From Deinococcus sp. (GTDB lineage Bacteria; Deinococcota; Deinococci; Deinococcales; Deinococcaceae), in assembly GCF_018260555.1 (NCBI RefSeq), contig NZ_JAGLBB010000008.1, positions 1-59,576 of the forward strand: a DNA stretch of 59,576 bases, in the 5' to 3' direction. Within the stretch, counting starts at the first letter, position 1. Each line of letters begins with the position of its first letter. A program made the position numbers and the translations under genes. Shown in pieces: positions 44,201 through 51,315 of the stretch. Below the pieces are notes generated by a model, which saw only the letters and a list, made by a program, of their open reading frames with translations, had not been told where the DNA came from and did no database searches.

Positions 44201-46030
44201 AGCGTGAACGTGCAGTACGGCAGCGGCACCGAGGACAGCGCCCCGGAAGGGCAGACCATCAAGCCCGCGCCCACCACCGACGTGGACATCATTCTGACCG
44301 CCCGCAACGACGCCGGCGATACCGTGATCGTCAAGAAACCCCTGGCCGTCACGCCCGTGGACAAGCAGGCCGAGAAGGAAAAAGCCGATGCCGAGGCCGC
44401 CGCTGCCGCTGAGAAGGCCGCTGCCGCCGCCGAAAAGACCAACGCCAGCAAGGTGACGTTCACGGCCCAGCCTGCCAGCATCGTGGGAGAGGGCGACGTG
44501 ACCCTCAACTGGAACGCCCAGGGCTTCGAGTCGGTCACGATCCTGCCACTGAAAGGCCCGCAGAACGGGAAGTTCGATCCCAGTGGCAGTGAGATCATCG
44601 AGAAGGTCAACACCACCCGCACCTACAAGCTGGTGCTGTACCTCAAGTACGGCAGACCGCTTGAGATCGTCCGGACGGTCAAGGTCACGCCGCGCCCGGT
44701 CGAGATCCGCAGCTTCAAACCGAGCGTCACCGACCTGCGCGCCCCCGGTTCCGTCACGCTCAGCTGGGACGTGGCGAACACGCCCGCCGTACGCATCGCC
44801 GGACTGAGCGGCCCGCTGCCCGGCAGCAAGTGGCCCCCGCGCGGCAGTACCACGCTGACCGTTCCCAGGACCCGCACGTTTGTCCTGAGTGTCGGCAGCC
44901 AGCAGCAGAGCGTGACCGTGCGGGTCAAACCGCCGACGCCCGTCATCACCTTCAGTGCCGCGCCCACGCAGCTCACGGGCGGCGGCACGGCCGTCCTGAC
45001 CTGGACGGTCCGGAACGCCAGCGCCGTCCGCATCGACGGGGTTCGCGGCCCGAACGCCGACGGCTCCTGGCCTGCCACGGGCCGCACCACCCTCCCCGTG
45101 AACGCCAGCCGCACCTTCACCCTGCGCGCCGGCAGCGTCACGAAAACCGCGTCCGTGACCGTCACGCCCGCCCCGCAGGCCCGCGTAAACAGCTTCACGG
45201 TTTCCAGCACGGCCCTCAACGCCCCGGGAGCGGTGCGCCTGCGCTGGAACGTCAATAACGCCGACTCCGTGCGCATTACCGGCGTGGCGCAGGTTCTGCA
45301 ATCCAGCGGCGAAACGACCGTGAACATCGGCAAGACCACCACCTTCGTCCTCACGGCCGGCAGCGCTCAGGCCATCCGGACCGTGACCGTGAAACCTCCC
45401 GTCAAACCGCCCGGCACTCCTCCCAAACCCTCCAGCACGACGGTGACACCGATTCCGAACGTCACGCCAGCCGCCGCCCTACCCGTCAGCGTCTCGTATT
45501 TCAGCGCCAAACCCGCCAGTATCCGCGCGGGCGGTAGCGCCACCCTGGTCTGGAAGGTCACGGGCACCGACTCCGTGACCATCGAGGGCGTGAGCGGAAG
45601 TCTGCGCGCCAGCGGCGTGATGCAGGTCGCTCCCGCCCAGACGACCACCTACACCCTGAACGCCGGAAGCGTGCGCAGCGAACCCGTGACCGTGACCGTC
45701 ACCCACGCGGCCGCCCAGAGCAGCGAGTACAGCGACCTGATCGGCTCCTGGACGCACCCTTTCGGGTACCTGACCATCTACAACATCGAGGGCCGCCGCG
45801 CGGCCGGCACCTTCGCCAGCGAACGCGACGACATCCCGGACCTCCCCATCAACGTGATCTTCAACGGCGGCACCCTGACCGTCACCTCACCGCAACTGGA
45901 CACCTTCAAGATCGTGGCGTCCATCGACCAGAGCCGCAAGATCCTGCGCGGGCCGTACACCCTGCAAGGCCAGAGCGAACGCTGGTGCGCCTACCGCCCC
46001 ACCGTTCAGCAGCCCAGCGACTGCCGCTGA
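41228..46030 (+). CDS. Membrane-spanning pseudokinase with FHA domain and nine Ig-like repeats
   Basis: ATG at 41228 follows an ATGA overlap; the protein is 1600 aa. Residues 1-270 have the Ser/Thr kinase fold, but the ATP-anchoring Lys is Arg38 ('VALRVL') and the catalytic HRD is H134-G-N136 ('HGNLKPEN'), while D162-F-G remains. Residues about 315-415 form an FHA domain ('FTVGRAPDNVV', 'GVSRHHLNVE', 'NGTVMDG'), followed by NEW3-like beta modules. One transmembrane helix lies near residues 696-720 ('LWMLPIVLILLGVLIWLL'). Nine Ig-like repeats follow (each with a G-x-x-v-L-x-W-x-v-x-N-A core), interrupted by an Ala/Lys/Glu coiled coil near residue 1050. A final domain ends 'SDCR'. It may tether the injection system to the membrane and sense signals. 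Confidence 0.85.
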   Translation: MTDRIFHHYQLGRLLGGGWLGPVHAAADLDENREVALRVLDDASSGQSFLIMQLERLLLKVGSLRHPNILPTGALEQRERRAFYAMDMGQQGSARQLLQGPARAAQPLPVVTAVDLIRQAAVGLAHAHDQGLMHGNLKPENLILQPGRTLLGHTGYGTQLSDFGLAELRAGSYGTHDRAVVNALAYMSPEQCRGIRNELRTDLYALGLILYELLTGLVPFDIRDAAEALEKHQHVAPRQPSLLRPDLPPALEEIILTCLAKDPGDRYVSAQALEAPLQEVLNTLMPGGPEPTVRLSALPVMPPAPTLDGHASGPEPTLLVFSERLELLRSDPVTQASFTVGRAPDNVVKLEHVGVSRHHLNVECTGGQAHVTELTATNGTVMDGLPLTPMTRLRWPYRTPLYLRPYWLVLLEPQQAPARPRIVVKPERDRVTLTPGTPLTLHVMLANTGPTVDHFRVDLRGIPAEWVQGAHTEVQLNPGMQGGATLTLLAPRHSNSRAGEYDVTVVAHSREDPTQTGQAPLAVTVAPFRELVATMLPPLRRTWRHARYTVRLENRGNTDETYHPRLRDNEGQLRILPRLQDLMTVPQVATTGMPVDPTQLARETARQATAEARHAAMAAARQAVQGQGRIRVTDLPTRLPLSAGQSTEETLKVRVPLRWLGAVTQHQMHVDVFPELPGGESGEHPAAHAAAELNHLPLIPLWMLPIVLILLGVLIWLLTRPPQITQFDRADSNTVVRPGTPFTLRWDTQNATRVTIPELGAAGRSLPRDGQLTVPGITRDQKYTLTARSLLGRTVINAQTVQARFDRPEIQAFEVTPARVAGNQKVTIRWQVLNAQQVTISELGKVPASGTRTFSPSRDTTFTLTAQNGTERETDARSVTVLGPQVKTFKLEPAEIERGGSAVLSWDVQNASTVMIEGLGIVTAKGKKTVKPRESISYTITASGANNLTNSANARLEITSPAPEFLDFEVSPSPVRSDQDFTIRWKTKNASSVNVQYGSGTEDSAPEGQTIKPAPTTDVDIILTARNDAGDTVIVKKPLAVTPVDKQAEKEKADAEAAAAAEKAAAAAEKTNASKVTFTAQPASIVGEGDVTLNWNAQGFESVTILPLKGPQNGKFDPSGSEIIEKVNTTRTYKLVLYLKYGRPLEIVRTVKVTPRPVEIRSFKPSVTDLRAPGSVTLSWDVANTPAVRIAGLSGPLPGSKWPPRGSTTLTVPRTRTFVLSVGSQQQSVTVRVKPPTPVITFSAAPTQLTGGGTAVLTWTVRNASAVRIDGVRGPNADGSWPATGRTTLPVNASRTFTLRAGSVTKTASVTVTPAPQARVNSFTVSSTALNAPGAVRLRWNVNNADSVRITGVAQVLQSSGETTVNIGKTTTFVLTAGSAQAIRTVTVKPPVKPPGTPPKPSSTTVTPIPNVTPAAALPVSVSYFSAKPASIRAGGSATLVWKVTGTDSVTIEGVSGSLRASGVMQVAPAQTTTYTLNAGSVRSEPVTVTVTHAAAQSSEYSDLIGSWTHPFGYLTIYNIEGRRAAGTFASERDDIPDLPINVIFNGGTLTVTSPQLDTFKIVASIDQSRKILRGPYTLQGQSERWCAYRPTVQQPSDCR

Positions 46031-46112
46031 GGCCCGGGGGCCCGCCACGTGCGCCCTTACCCAGACACACGTATCAACGGCACATTGACCACACAACTTC
46101 CACTCGGTCCCT

Positions 46113-46173
46113 ACGCAGCCACCACGCATCTAACACGCATTCAGCACGCGTTCACCACGCATTCACTACGGAG
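46113..46173 (+). repeat. 11-bp tandem repeat array upstream of the CIS tube gene
   Basis: ACGCAT-like cores recur exactly every 11 bp at 46113, 46124, 46135, 46146, 46157 and 46168, the last merging with the GGAGG ribosome site. Eleven is not a multiple of three, so the array is not coding repeats. It fills most of the 149-bp gap between the pseudokinase and CIS tube genes. Confidence 0.8.
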
Positions 46174-46179
46174 GAACCC

Positions 46180-46815
46180 ATGACCATCACCTCGGCAGGC
46201 GGCACCGGCGGACAGTTCACCAAGGCCCAGATCGTCCCCATTGATGACAGCAGCAACCGCACGCCCATCGAGTGCATGTTCAATCCGCGCGAGTACACCA
46301 TTACCCGCAACGTTCAGTACGACAACCAGACCACCGATACCGGCGACAGCGCCAACAAGATCTTCCGGGGCGGTCAGCCTGCCACCATGACCCTGGAGCT
46401 GTTCTTCGACACCTACGCCCGCCGCCAGTCGGCCGGAACGGTCGAGGACGTCCGCCGCTACACCAAGCCGCTGTGGGACCTGACCCGCATGAACCCCGAG
46501 ACCTCTGAGACAGCCAAGGGCTCTGGCGTGGAAAAGAAACGCCCGCCCATGGTGCTGTTCCAGTGGGGTTCCACCTGGCACTTCCAGGCGGTGATCAAGA
46601 GCATGGAGCAGCAGTTCACGCTGTTCATGCCCGACGGCACGCCCGTACGGTCCATCATCAAGGTCAGCCTGGAACAGGGCGACGCCAGCACCGGCTTTGA
46701 GGGAAAAAGCGGCGGCACCTCGACCTTCCACATCAGCCAGGGCATCCGCGCCGCCGCCGGACAGCGCGGCTTTGTAGGTGACCTGCGGCAGACCTCCTAC
46801 GGGAAGGGCACATGA
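46180..46815 (+). CDS. CIS tube protein (Afp7/Pvc7-like baseplate hub adaptor)
   Basis: This 211-aa protein matches the contractile-injection-system tube/adaptor family: 'IECMFNPREYTITR', 'MTLELFFDTYARR' and 'PPMVLFQWGSTWHFQAVIKSMEQQFTLFMPDGTPVRSIIKVSLEQ'. It joins the spike hub to the tube. Members usually end in a LysM domain; here the C-terminus is short and no LysM is seen. GGAGG precedes the ATG at 46180 by about five bases. It overlaps the VgrG-like gene by ATGA. Confidence 0.88.
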   Translation: MTITSAGGTGGQFTKAQIVPIDDSSNRTPIECMFNPREYTITRNVQYDNQTTDTGDSANKIFRGGQPATMTLELFFDTYARRQSAGTVEDVRRYTKPLWDLTRMNPETSETAKGSGVEKKRPPMVLFQWGSTWHFQAVIKSMEQQFTLFMPDGTPVRSIIKVSLEQGDASTGFEGKSGGTSTFHISQGIRAAAGQRGFVGDLRQTSYGKGT

Positions 46816-48593
46816 CCCGCAGCGCAGCCCGCGACCCGATGGAAGGCGCGGTCAGCACCCTGTACCTGAATATTGACGGCAAGGACATGACCCCGGACGC
46901 CGTGCGCATGATCGACGAGATCACCGTGGACAGCAGCCTGCAACTCCCGGACGTGGCCACCGTCTCCCTGCGCGACCCGCAGGGCCTGCTGATCGACGAT
47001 GAAAGCTACCGCCTGGGCGCCCGCATCCGCGTGATCGCGCAGGTGAAAAGCAACCAGGAAACCGTCTTCGACGGCGAACTCGTCGAGGTCGAACCCCGCT
47101 TCGCGCGCGGCACGCAGCACCTGCGCCTGCGGGCCTTCGACCGCCTGCACCGCCTGGCGCGCGGCACGCACACCCGCTCGTTCCTGAACGTCAGCGACAT
47201 GGACCTCGTCAAGAAGCTCGCCGGCGAGGCCGGCATGACCGCCAGAACGGCCGACAGCAGCGTCGTGCACCCGTACGTCCTGCAACACAACCAGACCAAC
47301 CTAGAATTCCTGCGGGAACGCGCCTCCCGCCTGGGCCTGATCCTGTACGCCGACGGCACCACCCTGCACTGCGAGGACGTGCGCGGCCAGGACCCCATCG
47401 AGCTCACGTGGGGCGACACCCTCACCGAGTTCACGCCCCGCCTGACCAGCCTCGGCCAGACCAGCCAGAGCACCGTGCGCTCCTGGGACCCCAAACAGAA
47501 ACGCAGCGTGGTCGGCCAGGGCAGCGGCGGCCAGGGACGCGCGGACGTCCCCGAAAGCAGCCGCAGCGAAGGCGTGTCTCAGCAGGCGTTCGGAATGGAC
47601 ACGCCCGCCACGACCAGCACCCTGATCGTCCGCGAGCAGTCCTACGCCACCGCCATCGCGCAGGCGCAGCGCAACCGCGTGACCGAGCATCTGATCGAGG
47701 CGCGTGGCACCGCCGCCGGGTACCCCCGCCTGACCGCCGGCACCACCCTGAACGTCCGTAACGTCGGCCGGCGCTTCAGCGGCGCGTACGTCGCCAGTAA
47801 CGTCCGGCACCTGTACCGCAACGGCGAAGGCTACAGCACCGAATTCAGCGTCACCGGGAGTCGCCCCGACTCGCTGGCCGCCCTGATCCGTGAGAGCACC
47901 GCCGGACCCCACGACGCGCCGTTCACACCCACTCCCGGCCTGATGATCGGCGTCGTCACCAACAACGACGACCCCGACAACCTGGGCCGCGTGAAAGTCA
48001 AATTCCCCGCCCTGACCGAGGACGACGAGAGCGACTGGGCCAGGGTCGTGAACCTGGGCGGCGGCCCGAACCGCGGCTCGCAGTTCACGCCGGAAGTCAA
48101 CGACGAGGTCCTGATCGGCTTCGAACACGGCGACATCCACCACCCGTACGTGATCGGCGGCCTCTGGAACGGCAGCGACGCGCCCCCACGCCCCACCGGC
48201 AAGACCATCAAGAATGGCAGCGTCATCCAGCGCGTCTACCGCACCCGCCTGGGCCACGAACTCATCTACGACGACCCGCCCGACCCCGACCCGCCCCGCA
48301 TCACCCTCCAGAGCAGCAAGAACCACGCCCTGGAACTCAACGACGACAAGAAAAAACCCTTCCTGCAACTGCGCACCACCTCCGGCCACCGCCTGACCCT
48401 GATGGACGACCCCAGAGCCCCCCACGTGACCCTGGAAGACAAGAACGGCAACCAGCTCAAACTCGACACCAAGACCAACACCCTGACCATCACCAGCACC
48501 GGCCGCCTGGAACTCAAGGCCCGCAGCGGCATCAAGATCGACGCGGGCGGCGGGAACGTGGACGTCAAGGGCGTCATGATCAACCTCAACTGA
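46812..48593 (+). CDS. VgrG-like spike/hub protein (Afp8/Pvc8-like)
   Basis: This 593-aa gp27-gp5-type spike has a hub domain in residues about 15-360 ('FDGELVEVEPRFARGTQHLRLRAFDRLHRL', 'NQTNLEFLRERASRLGLILY'). An OB-fold near 375-470 ('GVVTNNDDPDNLGRVKVKFP', 'EVLIGFEHGDIHHPYVIGGLWNG') and a C-terminal beta-helix ('LEDKNGNQLKLDTKTNTLTI') follow. Trimers form the central spike. No PAAR tip gene follows; the next gene is the putative effector 32 bp on. Confidence 0.93.
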   Translation: MTRSAARDPMEGAVSTLYLNIDGKDMTPDAVRMIDEITVDSSLQLPDVATVSLRDPQGLLIDDESYRLGARIRVIAQVKSNQETVFDGELVEVEPRFARGTQHLRLRAFDRLHRLARGTHTRSFLNVSDMDLVKKLAGEAGMTARTADSSVVHPYVLQHNQTNLEFLRERASRLGLILYADGTTLHCEDVRGQDPIELTWGDTLTEFTPRLTSLGQTSQSTVRSWDPKQKRSVVGQGSGGQGRADVPESSRSEGVSQQAFGMDTPATTSTLIVREQSYATAIAQAQRNRVTEHLIEARGTAAGYPRLTAGTTLNVRNVGRRFSGAYVASNVRHLYRNGEGYSTEFSVTGSRPDSLAALIRESTAGPHDAPFTPTPGLMIGVVTNNDDPDNLGRVKVKFPALTEDDESDWARVVNLGGGPNRGSQFTPEVNDEVLIGFEHGDIHHPYVIGGLWNGSDAPPRPTGKTIKNGSVIQRVYRTRLGHELIYDDPPDPDPPRITLQSSKNHALELNDDKKKPFLQLRTTSGHRLTLMDDPRAPHVTLEDKNGNQLKLDTKTNTLTITSTGRLELKARSGIKIDAGGGNVDVKGVMINLN

Positions 48594-48625
48594 GCAACCT
48601 CTGCCCACAACCGACAGGAGATCTC

Positions 48626-50686
48626 ATGACCCAGTCCTCGCCTACCACTCCAGCCAGACGCCTGTTGCACCAGCTTGAGGACGGTGCGCAGCGCCTCACC
48701 GGGCAGCTCATGGCCGGACTTGGTCTCCAGGGCCCGGTACCTGCCACCGCTGCGTCTGCCAGGCCGAAAACCGGTCAGACCTGGGAACGGGACTTCACCG
48801 TGACCAGCGGCACGCTGACCATGAACCTGCACCTGAAACGAGCCAGTGGCGGCGCACTCGGCGGGTCCTCCACCGTTCAGAACAAAGGCAAGCCTCGCAG
48901 TCAACGGTGGCCTGTCGCAGGTCAACTCCTGCGGGACGACTCGTTTACCCTGCACGGCACCCAGAACGGCGCAACCTTCACCGGCAGCCTGCGGGGCGGC
49001 ATTCCCCAGGTGAGCGACTTCCAGAACCGGAAGTTCCAGTTGCACAACCTGCGGTTCCGGCGCTTGCCCGCCGCTGCCGCCGTCCAGGTCGCCACCGTCC
49101 AGGTCGCCACGGGCACGAGTGCCGCAGGTGCGGGCTCAGCGGGCGCCAGCAGTGCCCTGCCCGCCCTGCCAGCCCTGCGCGAACCCGGGTTCCTGCCGCG
49201 CCTGAGGCAGGTCGCTGCCGCCATCAACACCACGCCCGAAATCGTACTCGGCTTCCTGACGCTGGAAAGTACCCTCGATCCCACCAGCAACAAGGGAAAA
49301 AACACTCAGTACAAGGGTCTTGGGCAGATCGGTGATGCTGCTCGGATAGACATCAACCGGTACATCAGTTCGCACGGGTTGAGTCTGAAGACACTCAAGT
49401 CCACCTCCGACCTGACGGGAATGACCGCCACTCAGCAACTGGAGTACATCGAGATTCACCTGAAGATCCACATGCATCAGGTGGACGTCGAGAACAGGGC
49501 CGCAGGGAAGACCAGCCCGCTGGAACAGGTCTACATGGCGCACCTGGGGGGCAGCGCCCGGTACGCGCAGAAGGACGTCTGGGTGACGTCCAGCAGCCCC
49601 GCGTACCGTCAGAATCCCATGGACGCCGATCAGGATGGGAACAACACTCCCACGGAAGCGGCCGACACGGTGCGCGGAAAATTCACGGCCACCTTCCGGG
49701 CCAATCTGGACGACCGCAGCCGACACCTGCGCCCGACCAGACGGAATTTCAACGGAACGGTGCAGCTGTTCTACGTGTACGACCCGAAATTCGACAACGG
49801 TTACCCGATGTTCACGCTGGGCGACGCTCCCACAGCAGTCACGCCGACCCCTGCCGCAGGTGCAGCCCCCGCTGCCGCTGATCACCAACCGGCCGACGCG
49901 CCGGACGCCCTGGACCGCCTGATGAAATTCACGCAGGAGACGCCGGAGTACACGATCGCCCAGGTGAGGATCGCCCGGCAGGTCATCCAGATCCAGCCCG
50001 CACCGACACGCTCCGACCTGTACGTGCTGCTTCAGGAAAAGACCCCGCACCACTCACAGCGGAACAACCTGAGCCTGGGCCGCGCCGTCGATGGCGACAG
50101 GCCCGGCGGCAGGATCGGGAACGTCATGTGCAATCTGACGAGCGCCGCCATGGTGCTGGAACAGCTGGGCATCGAGAACCCCGACCCGGAACACTTCCCG
50201 CAGTTCGAGGACTACTTGGAGGACCTGCGCCGGAAGTTCGTGGACGCCAGGTACCAGGAACTGCTCAGGGCCGGGGTGTCGCCCGCGAAAGCAAAACTGG
50301 ACTCGTACGGGCGGTTTCACCGGACGACACAGGAAGGCTGGGGAAAAGTGCTCGACCTGATGGGCACCCAGCACACCAACCTGCAAACTTCGCCAGATCG
50401 ATCGTTTTGGGAAGCAAAGATCAAACCTCATCTCGCAGCAGGCGAGGCTGTCATGATGAGCATCTACGGACACATTGTGAGGCTTCAGGGGATGAATGAC
50501 GAAGGCTTGATTGTGGATGACCCTTACGGAAAGTCCGTGTTGTTCCGAACCGACAATCTCAAACCTAAGTACCGGTACGGAAAGTACGAGCATCAGGCGA
50601 ATGTCAGTGGTAACAACACAGTCTGGAGCTGGAAGAGCGTGGCTGAGCACCCGATGCTGTGGCTGGCTGTGGTCAAGAAGAAATGA
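48626..50686 (+). CDS. Candidate eCIS effector: lytic transglycosylase-like plus C39-like cysteine peptidase domains
   Basis: This 686-aa protein sits next to the spike gene. Residues about 50-145 form an unknown beta-rich module. Residues about 190-330 resemble goose-type lysozyme/transglycosylase folds, with Glu214 in 'FLTLESTLDP' as candidate acid and 'YKGLGQIG' following. Residues about 490-640 match C39-like cysteine peptidases: Cys502 ('VMCNLTSAAMVLEQLGI'), His616 ('YGHIVRL') and Asp631 ('GLIVDDPYGK'). Together these would cut peptidoglycan glycan strands and peptide bonds. No signal peptide is seen, consistent with delivery by the machine. The last ~100 codons are markedly more AT-rich. 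A structural lysozyme of the baseplate is the alternative. Confidence 0.72.
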   Translation: MTQSSPTTPARRLLHQLEDGAQRLTGQLMAGLGLQGPVPATAASARPKTGQTWERDFTVTSGTLTMNLHLKRASGGALGGSSTVQNKGKPRSQRWPVAGQLLRDDSFTLHGTQNGATFTGSLRGGIPQVSDFQNRKFQLHNLRFRRLPAAAAVQVATVQVATGTSAAGAGSAGASSALPALPALREPGFLPRLRQVAAAINTTPEIVLGFLTLESTLDPTSNKGKNTQYKGLGQIGDAARIDINRYISSHGLSLKTLKSTSDLTGMTATQQLEYIEIHLKIHMHQVDVENRAAGKTSPLEQVYMAHLGGSARYAQKDVWVTSSSPAYRQNPMDADQDGNNTPTEAADTVRGKFTATFRANLDDRSRHLRPTRRNFNGTVQLFYVYDPKFDNGYPMFTLGDAPTAVTPTPAAGAAPAAADHQPADAPDALDRLMKFTQETPEYTIAQVRIARQVIQIQPAPTRSDLYVLLQEKTPHHSQRNNLSLGRAVDGDRPGGRIGNVMCNLTSAAMVLEQLGIENPDPEHFPQFEDYLEDLRRKFVDARYQELLRAGVSPAKAKLDSYGRFHRTTQEGWGKVLDLMGTQHTNLQTSPDRSFWEAKIKPHLAAGEAVMMSIYGHIVRLQGMNDEGLIVDDPYGKSVLFRTDNLKPKYRYGKYEHQANVSGNNTVWSWKSVAEHPMLWLAVVKKK

Positions 50687-51315
50687 ATACGAAAATGAAC
50701 GGAGAAACGGTCCACTTTCTTCACGCATGCGTTTTTGGTCTTGTTCTCATCTCTTGCGCTAGGGCGATCAATGACCAGACCCCACTGATCGGTAAGGCGT
50801 TGATCACAACGCGACAGACTCCAGAAGGTTCCGTCAAGGCCCTGCCCTCTGTTGAAAAAAGCGGGTTCTGCAGGATGTACCAGTGTGTGATCACTGAGCC
50901 GCCAGAAGCTCCTACAGGTGACGCAATCTGGGTTGTTCTGCCCGTCGCTGCCCGATCCGGTGAGGCTCTGGCCCAGCGATACAAAGGCGCATTCTTCCCT
51001 GAGTTGACCGTTCATATCGAAAAGAACGTCGTGCTGTTCGCGGATCTGGCTCTGGATACGAAGGTGCGCTCGCCCATGCCGGGTGCGACATTGAATCTGC
51101 TGGGGAACTTCACGCGGCTGATGCTGGGCTCGCCCTTCAGTGCACAGAAACTCTCGGCGTGCTACCGCTCGTTGGTGACCGAGGCGACCTGCACGGTCGG
51201 GCGGGGGCAGGTGCGCGTGGCGGGGGTGCAGCGGTGGTACGTGGCAGCGTTCCGTACCTCGGATGACGGCGAGGGGTACTCATCCGTGAATTACTCGATT
51301 GGACTGGAGGAGTGA
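50683..51315 (+). CDS. Putative lipoprotein, candidate immunity protein for the adjacent effector
   Basis: This 210-aa protein starts at ATG 50683, overlapping the effector stop (ATGA). It has a hydrophobic signal ending in a lipobox L-I-S-C, so it should be anchored outside the cytoplasmic membrane, where a cell-wall hydrolase would act. Four Cys in the mature part could form disulfides. The first half is AT-rich, like the effector's 3' end, and unlike the rest of the locus. No homologue is recognised. The position and topology match effector-immunity pairs of antibacterial secretion systems; a baseplate accessory role is possible. Confidence 0.62.
   Translation: MNTKMNGETVHFLHACVFGLVLISCARAINDQTPLIGKALITTRQTPEGSVKALPSVEKSGFCRMYQCVITEPPEAPTGDAIWVVLPVAARSGEALAQRYKGAFFPELTVHIEKNVVLFADLALDTKVRSPMPGATLNLLGNFTRLMLGSPFSAQKLSACYRSLVTEATCTVGRGQVRVAGVQRWYVAAFRTSDDGEGYSSVNYSIGLEE

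Noticed and set aside
43523..45301. 592-aa antisense frame opposite the Ig repeats
   Set aside because: Periodic composition mirrors the Ig repeats on the plus strand; no independent coding signal.
46031..46179. In-frame upstream extension of the CIS tube protein
   Set aside because: Consists of the 11-bp noncoding repeat array; GGAGG and family alignment support ATG 46180.
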